A stretch of DNA of 64,000 nt, from the NCBI GenBank assembly GCA_020848745.1, contig JADLHM010000070.1, positions 1 to 64,000 on the forward strand. Direction: 5' to 3'. Each line of letters begins with the position of its first letter. The first letter of the stretch is position 1. The stretch is from Deltaproteobacteria bacterium (lineage in GTDB: Bacteria; Desulfobacterota; Binatia; UTPRO1). Under the pieces are notes generated by a model, which was not told the origin of the DNA, made no database searches, and saw nothing but the letters and a program-made list of their open reading frames with translations. Position numbers and translations under genes: made by a program. Shown here one piece after another: positions 8,339-16,956 of this stretch.

Positions 8339-10683
8339 CGGTAGCACTCCAGGAGCCGTTGCATCGACGTCTCGGTCGCGAAGATCGGCGGCAGCCCGCG
8401 CGCCGCCTGCGCGCTGCGACGGGAAGCCGCGCGCTGCAGCACGTCGTCCAGCGTCGCGGCGAAGCCCGCGGCGTCGGCCGGGTCCGCGGTGTGGATGCCA
8501 TCGATCGTGCGCCCGATCTCCGCGACCGCGGCGAGCGGGCTCGCGACGACCGGTACGCCGCAGGCCGACGCTTCCAGCACGACCCCGGGGAGTCCTTCCC
8601 AGAGCGACGGCAGCACCAGGACGTCGGCCGCCGCGAGGAGCGCGGGCACGTCGTCGCGGCTGCCGGTGAAGCGGAAGCGAGGCCCGAGGCCGTCCGCGGC
8701 CACCGCGGCCTCGATGCCGGGGCGTAGCGCACCGTCGCCGACGAGCACGAAGACGACCTCGGGCCGGCGGCGCTCCAATGCGGCGGCGATCGCGACGAGC
8801 GCCGCGTGGTTCTTTGCCGGCGTGAAGCTCCCGACGTGGAGCACGACGCGGGCGGCCGGCGGAATGCCGAGCTCGGTTCGGACGTCCGGGCCGCCCCGAC
8901 ACGCGAAACGGGCGACGTCGACGCCGTTGTAGATGACGCGCCGGCGCGGATCATCCTCCCAGTCGGCACCCCAGAACGCTTCCATCGCGCTCCTCGAGAC
9001 GGCGATGACGGTGGTGGCCGCGCGCGCGACGATCGCACGCGCCGCGACGCGATACGCGCGCCGCGCGAGGCCGCCGCCTCGGCCGTCGTGCACGCTCCGG
9101 AGGTGGGCGATGCGGATGGGGACGGCGGCGAGCCACGCGAGCAGCAGCACCGGACCGGAGAACTGGTGCACGTGGCTGTGCACCACGTCGTAGCGTCCGC
9201 TCCGCAGCATGCGGAGCAGCCGCATCGCGAAGCTCCAATGTGGCGCCAGCGGACAGGGAATTACGCTTCCGCCGAGCGCGACGATCTCCGGGGCGTAGGC
9301 TCCCGGCTTCCCGCTCAACACGCAGAAGTCGAATCGATACGCGGCCCGGTCGATGCCGCGCATGATCTCGAGCGTGCGGGTTTCGGCGCCGCCGCGGTCC
9401 ATCGTGCCGAAGACGTGCAGGATGCGCCGCGGCCGGCGGCTGGCCGCCCGGAGCTCGTCGCCCTCCTCCTCCGCCGGCGTGCGGCATTCGCGGGCGAAGG
9501 CCGCGCCGAGGCAGACCAGGCGTGTGAGCTCGCTCGTCAGCAAGGCGAGCGCGGCGCCGACGAGGCCGAAGCGCGGCACCAGCGTGACGGCGGCGATCGC
9601 TCCGAGCGCCAGTGACGCGCCGGCGGTGGCGAGTTGGACCCGAAAGCGGCGGGCGGCGGTGGCCGCGACGCCGAGGCCGGTCGAGAGGAAGCCGACGGCC
9701 GCGACGACGGCGAGCCAGACCAGGAGGTCGGCGTGGGCGGTGTAGTCGGGGGGGTAGGCGAGGGCGAGGAACGTCCGGCCGCACAGGCTCGCCGCCACGA
9801 TGCCGGCGACACCGAGCGCCGCGGCGGCACCGAGGCCGCGGAGGGCCAGCGCACGGTACGCCCGACGATCGTCGTGATGCAGGCGCGCCAACCTCGGGCT
9901 CAAGGCCGCCCCGACCGCCAGCATCGGCTGCGACCCCGCGACGAGGAGGTACGCGGTGGCGGCGAAGTACCCGAGCGCGTCGGGCCCGAGATGCGCGGCG
10001 ACCGCGTACCGCGGCACGTTCACGGCGAAGCTGTTGAGGCCCATGACGAGGCCGAGCGGCAGGGCCAGCCAGGCGAGCGGGGCGAGCACGGACGGTCGCA
10101 GGACGGGGCGGAGCGTGGCGAGCTGCGCCGCGCCGCGGAGGTCCACCGCGATCAGCACGACCGCCCACCACGCCGCCATCGCCAGCACCGACCAAACGAG
10201 CCCGCCGGTCGCGGCGAGGACGAGCGCGACCGCTACGACACTGCCGGCGCCCTTCAGCAAGAGCGAGCACGCGATGCGGCGCAGGTTCTCGTGCTGTTGC
10301 TGCAGTCCGAAGACGACGTCGGCGATCGCCTCGACGCCCTTCGCGAGGGCCATGGCGGCGACGAGCGCCGCCGTCGCCCGCTCGTAGCCACTCGCGGTGG
10401 TGACGAGGGCGATCACGAGCCACGCCACCCCGACCGACGCGAGCCGGACGCCGAAGTAGACGCCGAAAGGCGTCTCGCGCCGCGCGTCGGTCGCCTGGAC
10501 CGCGCGCAGCTGCAGATTGGTCAGCATCACGATCGGCGAGGTGACGGCGAGGGCCAGCGCGAAGCGGCCGACATCGGCGGGCGCCGCGCGCCGCGCGACC
10601 GCCATGAGGATGGCCCACTGACACGCCGCATAGCCCGCGTTGCCCGCGAGCGCCCACGCGGCGTTGCGGCGGAGCAGGCTCAC
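8335..10683 (-). CDS. Flippase (Wzx/MATE-like) fused to a GT4 glycosyltransferase
   Basis: One uninterrupted 782-codon frame encodes two complete proteins. Residues 1-419 are a polytopic flippase with about 12 hydrophobic segments, starting SLLRRNAAWALAGNAGY. Residues 420-782 are a GT-B glycosyltransferase: RILHVFGTMDRGGAETR at the acceptor side, YDVVHSHVH, VIYNGVDVARF, LHVGSFTPAKNH and the donor motif SLWEGLPGVVLEASACG. The linker is Glu/Arg-rich, and no ATG, GTG or TTG occurs in frame between AFAREC and RILHVF, so a separately started transferase is unlikely. The GTG start at 10683 makes a GTGA overlap with the gene upstream. Separate Wzx and transferase polypeptides are the norm. A sequencing error removing a stop between them cannot be excluded. 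Confidence 0.85.
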   Translation of the reverse strand: MSLLRRNAAWALAGNAGYAACQWAILMAVARRAAPADVGRFALALAVTSPIVMLTNLQLRAVQATDARRETPFGVYFGVRLASVGVAWLVIALVTTASGYERATAALVAAMALAKGVEAIADVVFGLQQQHENLRRIACSLLLKGAGSVVAVALVLAATGGLVWSVLAMAAWWAVVLIAVDLRGAAQLATLRPVLRPSVLAPLAWLALPLGLVMGLNSFAVNVPRYAVAAHLGPDALGYFAATAYLLVAGSQPMLAVGAALSPRLARLHHDDRRAYRALALRGLGAAAALGVAGIVAASLCGRTFLALAYPPDYTAHADLLVWLAVVAAVGFLSTGLGVAATAARRFRVQLATAGASLALGAIAAVTLVPRFGLVGAALALLTSELTRLVCLGAAFARECRTPAEEEGDELRAASRRPRRILHVFGTMDRGGAETRTLEIMRGIDRAAYRFDFCVLSGKPGAYAPEIVALGGSVIPCPLAPHWSFAMRLLRMLRSGRYDVVHSHVHQFSGPVLLLAWLAAVPIRIAHLRSVHDGRGGGLARRAYRVAARAIVARAATTVIAVSRSAMEAFWGADWEDDPRRRVIYNGVDVARFACRGGPDVRTELGIPPAARVVLHVGSFTPAKNHAALVAIAAALERRRPEVVFVLVGDGALRPGIEAAVAADGLGPRFRFTGSRDDVPALLAAADVLVLPSLWEGLPGVVLEASACGVPVVASPLAAVAEIGRTIDGIHTADPADAAGFAATLDDVLQRAASRRSAQAARGLPPIFATETSMQRLLECYR

Positions 10684-11888
10684 GCGTGCCCCGCGACGGC
10701 GGCGTCGTGGAGCCGCCGGTAGAGCGCGGCGCGCTTCGGCGCGAGGGTCCGTACATGGTGCTCGTACGCCGCCGCGCGGTCGCGGGAGCCCCACGCCAGC
10801 GGATCGGCGCTCCGGGCGGCGAGGCGCTCGAGGAGAGCGGCGAGCGCGCCGGCGTCGCCGGGCGGCACGAGGCGATCGCCCGGCAGCAAGGCGGGGACGC
10901 CGCCCACCTCGGTGCCGACCGACGGGACGCCGCGCGCCATCGCCTCGAGCAACGCGCGCGGCAAGCCTTCGCTCCGCGACGGCAGCACGAACACGTCGGC
11001 GGCGTCGAGGCAGGCGCGCACGGCGGACCCGGCCGGGACGTGCCCCGGCAGGCGCAGCGTCACGCCCGCCTGCGCGGCGCGCGCCGTGAGCGCCGCGCGC
11101 AGGCGCCCCTCGCCGACGAGCGTCAGGTCGGCGACCAGGCCGCGCGTCCGCAGGCGCGCGAGCGCGTCGATCAGCACGTCGTGACCCTTGTACGGTTGCG
11201 CGAGCGATCCCACCGCCACCACCCGCCACGGATCGATCGCGGTGCCGCGGCTCGGCCGCGCGCGCCAGGCGGAACGGGTCGCGAGCGCCGCCTCGTCGAT
11301 GAACGCGTCGTCTTCGAGGTCGAGCGAGGAATAGCTCGTCCACCAGTCGGCGGCAGGGTAGCGCTCGGGAAGCCCCGCGCTCGTGACGTAGGCGACGGCA
11401 TCGGCGGTGCGGCACATGGCCCGGAGCTCGCGGGTGAGCCGGCGGCGCGCGAGCGGCCGCACGATGCTCTTGACCGCGCCCGGCGCGAGCGCCGCATGGG
11501 GATCGCCGACCACCTCGACCGCGAACGGCCGCCGGCCGCGCACGCGCCATGCGGCGGCCGCGATCGGACCCGGGGCGCGCAGACAGAGGGCGTCGGCGTC
11601 CGCGATGGCGCCGCGGAGCGCCGCGCGCACCTTCGACCGCGTCCGCAGCCATTCCCAGGGACCATGGTAGTCGGGGAGCGGCGCGATGCTGACGCGCGGT
11701 CCCGCGATGGACGGCCGGCGGGCGGTGTCGTCGTCCCGCGGCGGCGTCGTGCGCGCCGCGACCGTGACCGAGTCGAAGACGTCGAGGTAGCGTTCCCAGA
11801 AGGCCGGTCCCTCGACGCCCGTCGGCGACGAAATGGTGCCGTCCGGTGCCGTTGCGAGACGGGCTTCGAGCGCGACGAGGAGCTTCAT
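10680..11888 (-). CDS. Glycosyltransferase family 4-like
   Basis: The protein has 402 residues. The C-terminal half carries WRVVAVGSLAQPYKGHDVLI (about 235-254), a LTLVGEGRLRAAL element and LPSRSEGLPRALLEAMARG with the E-x7-E donor-binding motif. The N-terminal half is less conserved (MKLLVALEARL) and contains a stretch of charged residues. Its role is transfer of a sugar onto the growing lipid-linked unit. It starts at ATG 11888 (ATGA overlap with the ligase-like gene) and ends in a GTGA overlap with the flippase fusion. Donor and acceptor cannot be told from sequence. Confidence 0.88.
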   Translation of the reverse strand: MKLLVALEARLATAPDGTISSPTGVEGPAFWERYLDVFDSVTVAARTTPPRDDDTARRPSIAGPRVSIAPLPDYHGPWEWLRTRSKVRAALRGAIADADALCLRAPGPIAAAAWRVRGRRPFAVEVVGDPHAALAPGAVKSIVRPLARRRLTRELRAMCRTADAVAYVTSAGLPERYPAADWWTSYSSLDLEDDAFIDEAALATRSAWRARPSRGTAIDPWRVVAVGSLAQPYKGHDVLIDALARLRTRGLVADLTLVGEGRLRAALTARAAQAGVTLRLPGHVPAGSAVRACLDAADVFVLPSRSEGLPRALLEAMARGVPSVGTEVGGVPALLPGDRLVPPGDAGALAALLERLAARSADPLAWGSRDRAAAYEHHVRTLAPKRAALYRRLHDAAVAGHA

Positions 11889-14560
11889 GGTGCGACGGCC
11901 TCCTCGCGTGACGCCGCGACCTCGGCGCCCGCGTGAGGCGGCAGCTCCGCGACCGTGCGCCGCCGGCTCGTTTCGCGTCGCACCACCAGCTCGCTCACGC
12001 CGCGATGGATCGGCAGGAGGTCGATCGCGTTCCGCTCGCCGGCGCGGAGCACCGTCTCGGCGCTCTCGAAGTCGCCGCGCGCGGCGTACACGTCGAGCGC
12101 GAGGTCGCGGTAGAGGCGGCCTTGCTCCGGCGTGCGCGTCAGCGCCGCGAGCAGCGTCGCCTCGGCGGCGTCGAGGTCGCGGGCCCGCAGCGCGGCGCGC
12201 GCGGCGCGCGCCAGGTGGGCGCGACCGTCCTCGCTGCGCTCGGCCTCGGCGCGGAGCAGCGCGGCCGCGTCGGCGAAGCGCTCGCGGGCTTCGAGCAGCG
12301 TCGCGAGGTCGTCGACGATGCCGGTGCGCACCGGACCGTCGGCGGTCGCGGCGAGCGCGCGTTCGAGGCCGCGCTGGACCGCGTCGGCCAGGTCGGCGTT
12401 CAGCGCCGCGAGGCGGATCGCGAGCGTGTCGCCCTCGGCGAGGACGCGCAGCCACTCGCGCGCGCCGCGCGCGACGACGTCGCTCGCCGGGCTCAGGTAC
12501 CCGTGCGAGACGAGATACGGGTAGCGGAACATCGACTCCTCGACCTCCGTGAGCGCGGCCGCGCGGCGGTTCTCCTGCCAGAGCGCGAGCGCGAGCCCGT
12601 CGCGGAGCTCCGGCGACCAGGGCGAGAGCGCGATCGCGCGCCGCCAGGCGGCCTCCGCCTCCGGTCCGGAGCCGAGCACGGCCGCCTCCGTCTCGTGGGC
12701 CGCGCGGTCGGCGGGCGACCAGTCGAGCGCGGAGCGCGCCAGGCGGAGAGCCGTCGTCGCGCCGTCGTCCTCGGCGAGCGCCCGGTCGGCTTGCGCGAGG
12801 GCCGCGGCCGGGGCGAGCGGCGTCGCGCCGGCGACGACCAGCGCCGCGTTCGCCGCCTGGAAGCTCGCGGCGAGCGCGAGGAGCGCCAGGAGCGCCAGCA
12901 CGGCGGGCGCTTCGACCGGCGCCGGCACGCGCGGCTCGAACGCGGCCGGCAAGAGCGTCGCCTCCTCGTCGAACGCCGGCGTCGCCGCCGGCCGCGGGCG
13001 GCTCGTCAGCACCAGGAGCGCGCCGAGCGTCATCAGCAGGAGGAAGTTCGCGGGCAGCCGCAGTCCGAAGTCGACGAGACTCTGCACCAGGATCGCCGCG
13101 ATGCCGCCGACGAGCCCCCAGCGCAGGTTGCCGCGCTCGCGGAGCGCGGCGCGCCATTCGGCGGGCTCGAACCCCGGTGGTGCGGCGTGCCTCCGTGTCT
13201 GTCGCTCCGCCTGCTCGGCGGCCGCGGCGTGGCGCGCGCGGCGGTCGGCCGAGAGCGCGCGGCCGACGAGGACGAAGAAGGCGACGACGATCGCGGCGCC
13301 GGCGACACCGGTCTCGGCGGCGAGCTCGAGGTAGTCGTTGTGCGCGTGGTCCCAGATGCCGCCCTCGACGGGCGGCGCCTGGTGGGGGCGGTACGCGTGC
13401 AGCCACGAGCCGAGTCCGCTCCCGGCGAGCGGATAGTCGCGCAGGAGAGCGGTGCCTTGGGCCGCGACGGCGAGCCGGCTGGCGAGGTTCACGTCGAGGC
13501 CGTCGTCGGCGAGATCCTCGCTTGCGGCCCAACGCACGAGCGTGCCGGCCGCCGCGACCACGAGCACGAGCGCCGTCGCCGCCGGCGCGAGCCGGCCGAA
13601 GCGGCCGAGACGGGTGCGCTGCGTCGAGCGGCGCGCGCGCGCGATCATGCCGGCGCCGGCGACCCCGAGCCCGGCGAGGAACGCCGCGAGGCCGCCGCGG
13701 GAGCCGGTGGCGACGAGCGCCACGACCAGGAGCGCCGTGCCCGCGGCGGCCGCGAGCGGCAGCGCGAGCGCGCGCTGGTTCGCGATGAGCGCCGCCGCCC
13801 AGGCGCGTTCGCGCCGGACGCCCAGGCCGCGAGCCGCCTCGACGGCCCGCCCGAGCCGGCGCCCGAGCCGGCTCGCCAGCGACACCGCGTAGGCGAGCGC
13901 CACCGGAATCGCCATGGTGAGCCAGGCGGCGAAGTGGTTCGGGTTCACGAACGGGCCCGAGACGCGGTCGTCGACGGTCGGCTCGCCGGTGATCCAGAGC
14001 ACCCGGCCGTTCCCGACCGCCTCGGCGAGGAGCCCGAGCGCCGCGAGCGCCGCGGCGCCGATCACGAGCGTCGGGACGAGGCGCGCGAGCACGCGCTCGT
14101 CGCGCGGCTCGTCGAGGCCTTCGGCGCGCCACGGGTATGCGACGATCGTCGTGAAGACCGCCAGGCCGAGCGCTAGGCGGCCGAGCTCGGCCCAGACCGC
14201 GTACGCGTCGAGCGCCAGCGGCCGCCAGCGCGAGAACGCCCCCGCGTCCGGCCATCCCGGCAGCATCTCCGCGGTGAGCCGGGCCGCGCTCGGCGAGACG
14301 AGCGCGAAGATCACGGGCGGCAGCGGGACCGTCGTCGCGAGCGCGAGCCCGACGAACGCCGCGAGCGCGGCGACGCCGGTCGGGGCGGGACCGCCGCCCG
14401 CCTCCCGGCGCGCGTGCAGGGTCACGGCGAGGAGGCCGAGCGCGGCGACGAGGCTCACGGGAGTCGCGAGCGGGTGCCGTCCGCCGAGGAGCAGAGGCAC
14501 GGCGAGGAGGAGCACCTGCAGCGCGACGAGGACGCGCCGATCGTTCGGCGCGGACGTCAT
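11885..14560 (-). CDS. O-antigen ligase/polymerase family (Wzy_C) with C-terminal TPR-like region
   Basis: The protein has 891 residues. The first 480 or so are polytopic membrane sequence and include the Wzy_C signature: LAGSGLGSWLHAYRP followed by WDHAHNDYLELAAETG. These are the large-periplasmic-loop residues of WaaL/Wzy proteins. Residues from about 520 on are Ala-rich helical repeats (WSPADRAAHETEAAVLGSG, LARAARAALRARDLDAAEA), resembling TPRs, as in other large ligase-like proteins. It starts at ATG 14560 within an ATGA overlap with the kinase gene. In a locus that also has a Wzy candidate, this protein may transfer the finished polymer to an acceptor, but a polymerase role remains possible. 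Confidence 0.82.
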   Translation of the reverse strand: MTSAPNDRRVLVALQVLLLAVPLLLGGRHPLATPVSLVAALGLLAVTLHARREAGGGPAPTGVAALAAFVGLALATTVPLPPVIFALVSPSAARLTAEMLPGWPDAGAFSRWRPLALDAYAVWAELGRLALGLAVFTTIVAYPWRAEGLDEPRDERVLARLVPTLVIGAAALAALGLLAEAVGNGRVLWITGEPTVDDRVSGPFVNPNHFAAWLTMAIPVALAYAVSLASRLGRRLGRAVEAARGLGVRRERAWAAALIANQRALALPLAAAAGTALLVVALVATGSRGGLAAFLAGLGVAGAGMIARARRSTQRTRLGRFGRLAPAATALVLVVAAAGTLVRWAASEDLADDGLDVNLASRLAVAAQGTALLRDYPLAGSGLGSWLHAYRPHQAPPVEGGIWDHAHNDYLELAAETGVAGAAIVVAFFVLVGRALSADRRARHAAAAEQAERQTRRHAAPPGFEPAEWRAALRERGNLRWGLVGGIAAILVQSLVDFGLRLPANFLLLMTLGALLVLTSRPRPAATPAFDEEATLLPAAFEPRVPAPVEAPAVLALLALLALAASFQAANAALVVAGATPLAPAAALAQADRALAEDDGATTALRLARSALDWSPADRAAHETEAAVLGSGPEAEAAWRRAIALSPWSPELRDGLALALWQENRRAAALTEVEESMFRYPYLVSHGYLSPASDVVARGAREWLRVLAEGDTLAIRLAALNADLADAVQRGLERALAATADGPVRTGIVDDLATLLEARERFADAAALLRAEAERSEDGRAHLARAARAALRARDLDAAEATLLAALTRTPEQGRLYRDLALDVYAARGDFESAETVLRAGERNAIDLLPIHRGVSELVVRRETSRRRTVAELPPHAGAEVAASREEAVAP

Positions 14561-16929
14561 GCCGCCGCCTCCACCGCCTGCGGCGCGCGGTAGTAGCCGT
14601 AGTAGCGGTTGTAGAAGTAGAGGTCGCCCCAGCCGAGGTCGACGTTGTTGATGACCGCGCCGAGGAGATGCGCGTTCGCCTGCACGAGCTGGTCGCGGGC
14701 GCGCCGGATGAGTTCGCGCGGCGTGTCGTGGCCCTTCACCACCTGCACCACGCCGTCGACCTCGCGCGCCAGCACGACCGCGTCCGTCACGGGGAGCACC
14801 GGCGGCGAGTCGAGCACGACGAAGTCGTAGTGCCCGCGCATCTCCTCGAGCATCGTGCGCATGCGCTGCGATCCGACGAGCTCCGCGGGGTTCGGCGGCG
14901 TCGGGCCGGCCGGGATGAAGTCGAAACGCGGCGCCTCGAGCGCGTGTACGACCGCCGCGAGCTCGACCTGGCCGGCGAGGAAGCTCGAGAGCCCCGCCGT
15001 GTTGGTGATGCCGAGCTGGCGGTGGCAGCTCGGCTTGCGGAGGTCGACGTCGACGAGCAGCACGCGCGAGCCCGCCTCCGCGAGCGTCGCCGCGAGGTTC
15101 AGCGACGAGACGGTCTTGCCCTCGCTCGCGCCGGCGCTCGTGACGAGCAGCATCTTCGGCGGCGCCGCGGGCGTCGAGAAGAGCACCGCCGTGCGGAGCG
15201 CGCGGAACGCCTCGGCGACCGGCGAGAGCGGCTCGTGGACGACCACGAGCGCCGGCGAGACGTTCGCGGCCGCCGGCGCCACGGCGTCGGCGCCGGCGTT
15301 GCCGAGCGCGCGGGTCGCCGGCGAGCGGCGCGCGAGCGCGAAGTTCGGGATCGTCGCCAGCGCGGGCAGATGGAGAAGCCCCTCCATCTCCTCGCTGCTC
15401 TTCACGCTGTCGTCGAAGTACTCGCAGAGGAAGGTCGCGGCGCAGGCGAGGAGGAGGCCGGCGCCGAAGCCGAACACGAGGTTCATCGCGACGCGCGGCG
15501 AGCTCGCCTCGGCCGGCACCTCGGCGCGCTCGACGACGCGCAGGTTCGTCGGCGCGAGCGCCGAGCTCGCCGCCGTCTCCATCTGCTGCTTCAGGAGCGA
15601 CGCGTACAGCGCGCTCGCGCTCTCGACGTCGCTCCGCAGGAGGTCGTAGCGGGCGCCGAGGTCGCGCAGCTCGATGGCCGCCGTCTCGAGACCCGAGAGC
15701 TTCTCGCGGAGGCCTCGCTCGCGCGCGACGGCGGCGTCGAATTTCGCGCGCACCCCGCTCACCTCCTGCCGCACCTCGGCGTCGAGCTGCCGCGCGACGA
15801 TGCTCTCCTGGCGCCGCAGCTCGACCATCGCCTCGTGGTTCGGACCGAGGCGGCTGTCGAGGCCGGTCCGCGTCGCCTGCAGATCGAGCAGCGTCCCGTG
15901 CAGTTTCTGGATGCCGGGACGGTCGAGAAAGTAGGCGAGCGGAGCGGCGGCGGGGTCGGTCAGGAAGTCGAATCGGCTCTGCAGCGTGACGCGCGCGCCT
16001 TCGGCCTTCGTGAGCAGGCTCGAAAGCTCGCCGATCTTCTGGCCGGTCACCTTCTGCTCCTGGTTCACCGCGACGTTCGGGTGCTCGGTCGAGAAGGCGC
16101 GCAGCGCGGCCTGCGCGTGCTCGAGCTGCTGCACCGACTCGCCGAGCTGCTGGTCGAGGAAGTGCCGTGCGGTCGCGTCGGTGCCGAGGCGCGCCTCTTC
16201 GTTGGCCTCGAGATAGGCCTGCGTGTGCGCCGCGGCGAGGATCGCCGAAAGGGTCGGGCTCGGCGTCGTGAACCGCACCTCGACGAGGTCGGTGCCGCGC
16301 ACGTCGCGCACGGACAGCCAGCGCATGTAGCGGTCGAGGAGCTCGCCATCGACGTCGGCCTCGGCGCCGCCGTCGTCGTGGACGAGCGGCGTGCCCGGGA
16401 CGCCGCGCGGCCGGAGCATCGTCAAGAGCTGCCCGCCGACGGCGAGCAGTCCCGCGCGCTCCGCGCCGGGGTGGAGGAACGCCTCGTTCTCCGCCAGGCG
16501 GCGCGTGCGGATCACGCGCTCGGCGAGATCGCGGCTCTCGAGCATCGCGACCTGCGTCGCGAGGAAGCTCGACGCGCCGTTCACGTTGCGCTCGTTCTGC
16601 TCGAGGTCGAGCACGTTGCCGTCGAGACGGAGCTGGATCGGCGATTGGCGCGACACCTGGAGTTGCGTCGCCGAGGTGTAGAGTCGCGGCGACAGCATCG
16701 TCACGAGCAGGCTCGCGCCGAACACGATCGCGAAGCATGCTGCGGCGAGCCAGCGGTACTTGTAGAAGATGCGGACGTAGTCGCGCAGGTGCCGGCGCGG
16801 CGCCTCCCCGTACTCCGCTTCGTAAGGCGCATGCGCGAACGCGTAGTTCGGCGTCCCCCCGGAGGGGGCGGGCGCGAAAGTCCCGGGCGCGGCCGGCAAG
16901 GCCGTGCCGTTGGCGTCGATGGTGGCCAC
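14557..16929 (-). CDS. Wzc-like chain-length determinant and tyrosine autokinase
   Basis: This 790-residue inner-membrane protein joins a Wzz domain to a BY-kinase domain. The first membrane segment is about 60-80 and the second about 475-495 (FGFGAGLLLACAATFL), with a coiled-coil periplasmic region between. The cytoplasmic kinase has Walker A-type SAGASEGKT, Walker A' LLVDVDLRKP and Walker B VVLDSPP. The C-terminus is a tyrosine cluster (YFYNRYYGYYR), the autophosphorylation tail of these kinases. The start is GTG at 16929 with GGGGGAG six bases upstream. It works with the Wza-like protein encoded 27 bp upstream to control polymer length and export. Confidence 0.93.
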   Translation of the reverse strand: MATIDANGTALPAAPGTFAPAPSGGTPNYAFAHAPYEAEYGEAPRRHLRDYVRIFYKYRWLAAACFAIVFGASLLVTMLSPRLYTSATQLQVSRQSPIQLRLDGNVLDLEQNERNVNGASSFLATQVAMLESRDLAERVIRTRRLAENEAFLHPGAERAGLLAVGGQLLTMLRPRGVPGTPLVHDDGGAEADVDGELLDRYMRWLSVRDVRGTDLVEVRFTTPSPTLSAILAAAHTQAYLEANEEARLGTDATARHFLDQQLGESVQQLEHAQAALRAFSTEHPNVAVNQEQKVTGQKIGELSSLLTKAEGARVTLQSRFDFLTDPAAAPLAYFLDRPGIQKLHGTLLDLQATRTGLDSRLGPNHEAMVELRRQESIVARQLDAEVRQEVSGVRAKFDAAVARERGLREKLSGLETAAIELRDLGARYDLLRSDVESASALYASLLKQQMETAASSALAPTNLRVVERAEVPAEASSPRVAMNLVFGFGAGLLLACAATFLCEYFDDSVKSSEEMEGLLHLPALATIPNFALARRSPATRALGNAGADAVAPAAANVSPALVVVHEPLSPVAEAFRALRTAVLFSTPAAPPKMLLVTSAGASEGKTVSSLNLAATLAEAGSRVLLVDVDLRKPSCHRQLGITNTAGLSSFLAGQVELAAVVHALEAPRFDFIPAGPTPPNPAELVGSQRMRTMLEEMRGHYDFVVLDSPPVLPVTDAVVLAREVDGVVQVVKGHDTPRELIRRARDQLVQANAHLLGAVINNVDLGWGDLYFYNRYYGYYRAPQAVEAAA

Positions 16930-16956
16930 GATGTCTCCCCCTGAAGAAGAAGCGAC

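Noticed and set aside
14668-16944. 758-codon plus-strand frame opposite the Wzc-like kinase
   Set aside because: The minus strand encodes Walker motifs and a Tyr tail. The plus frame is an Arg-rich shadow without any domain.
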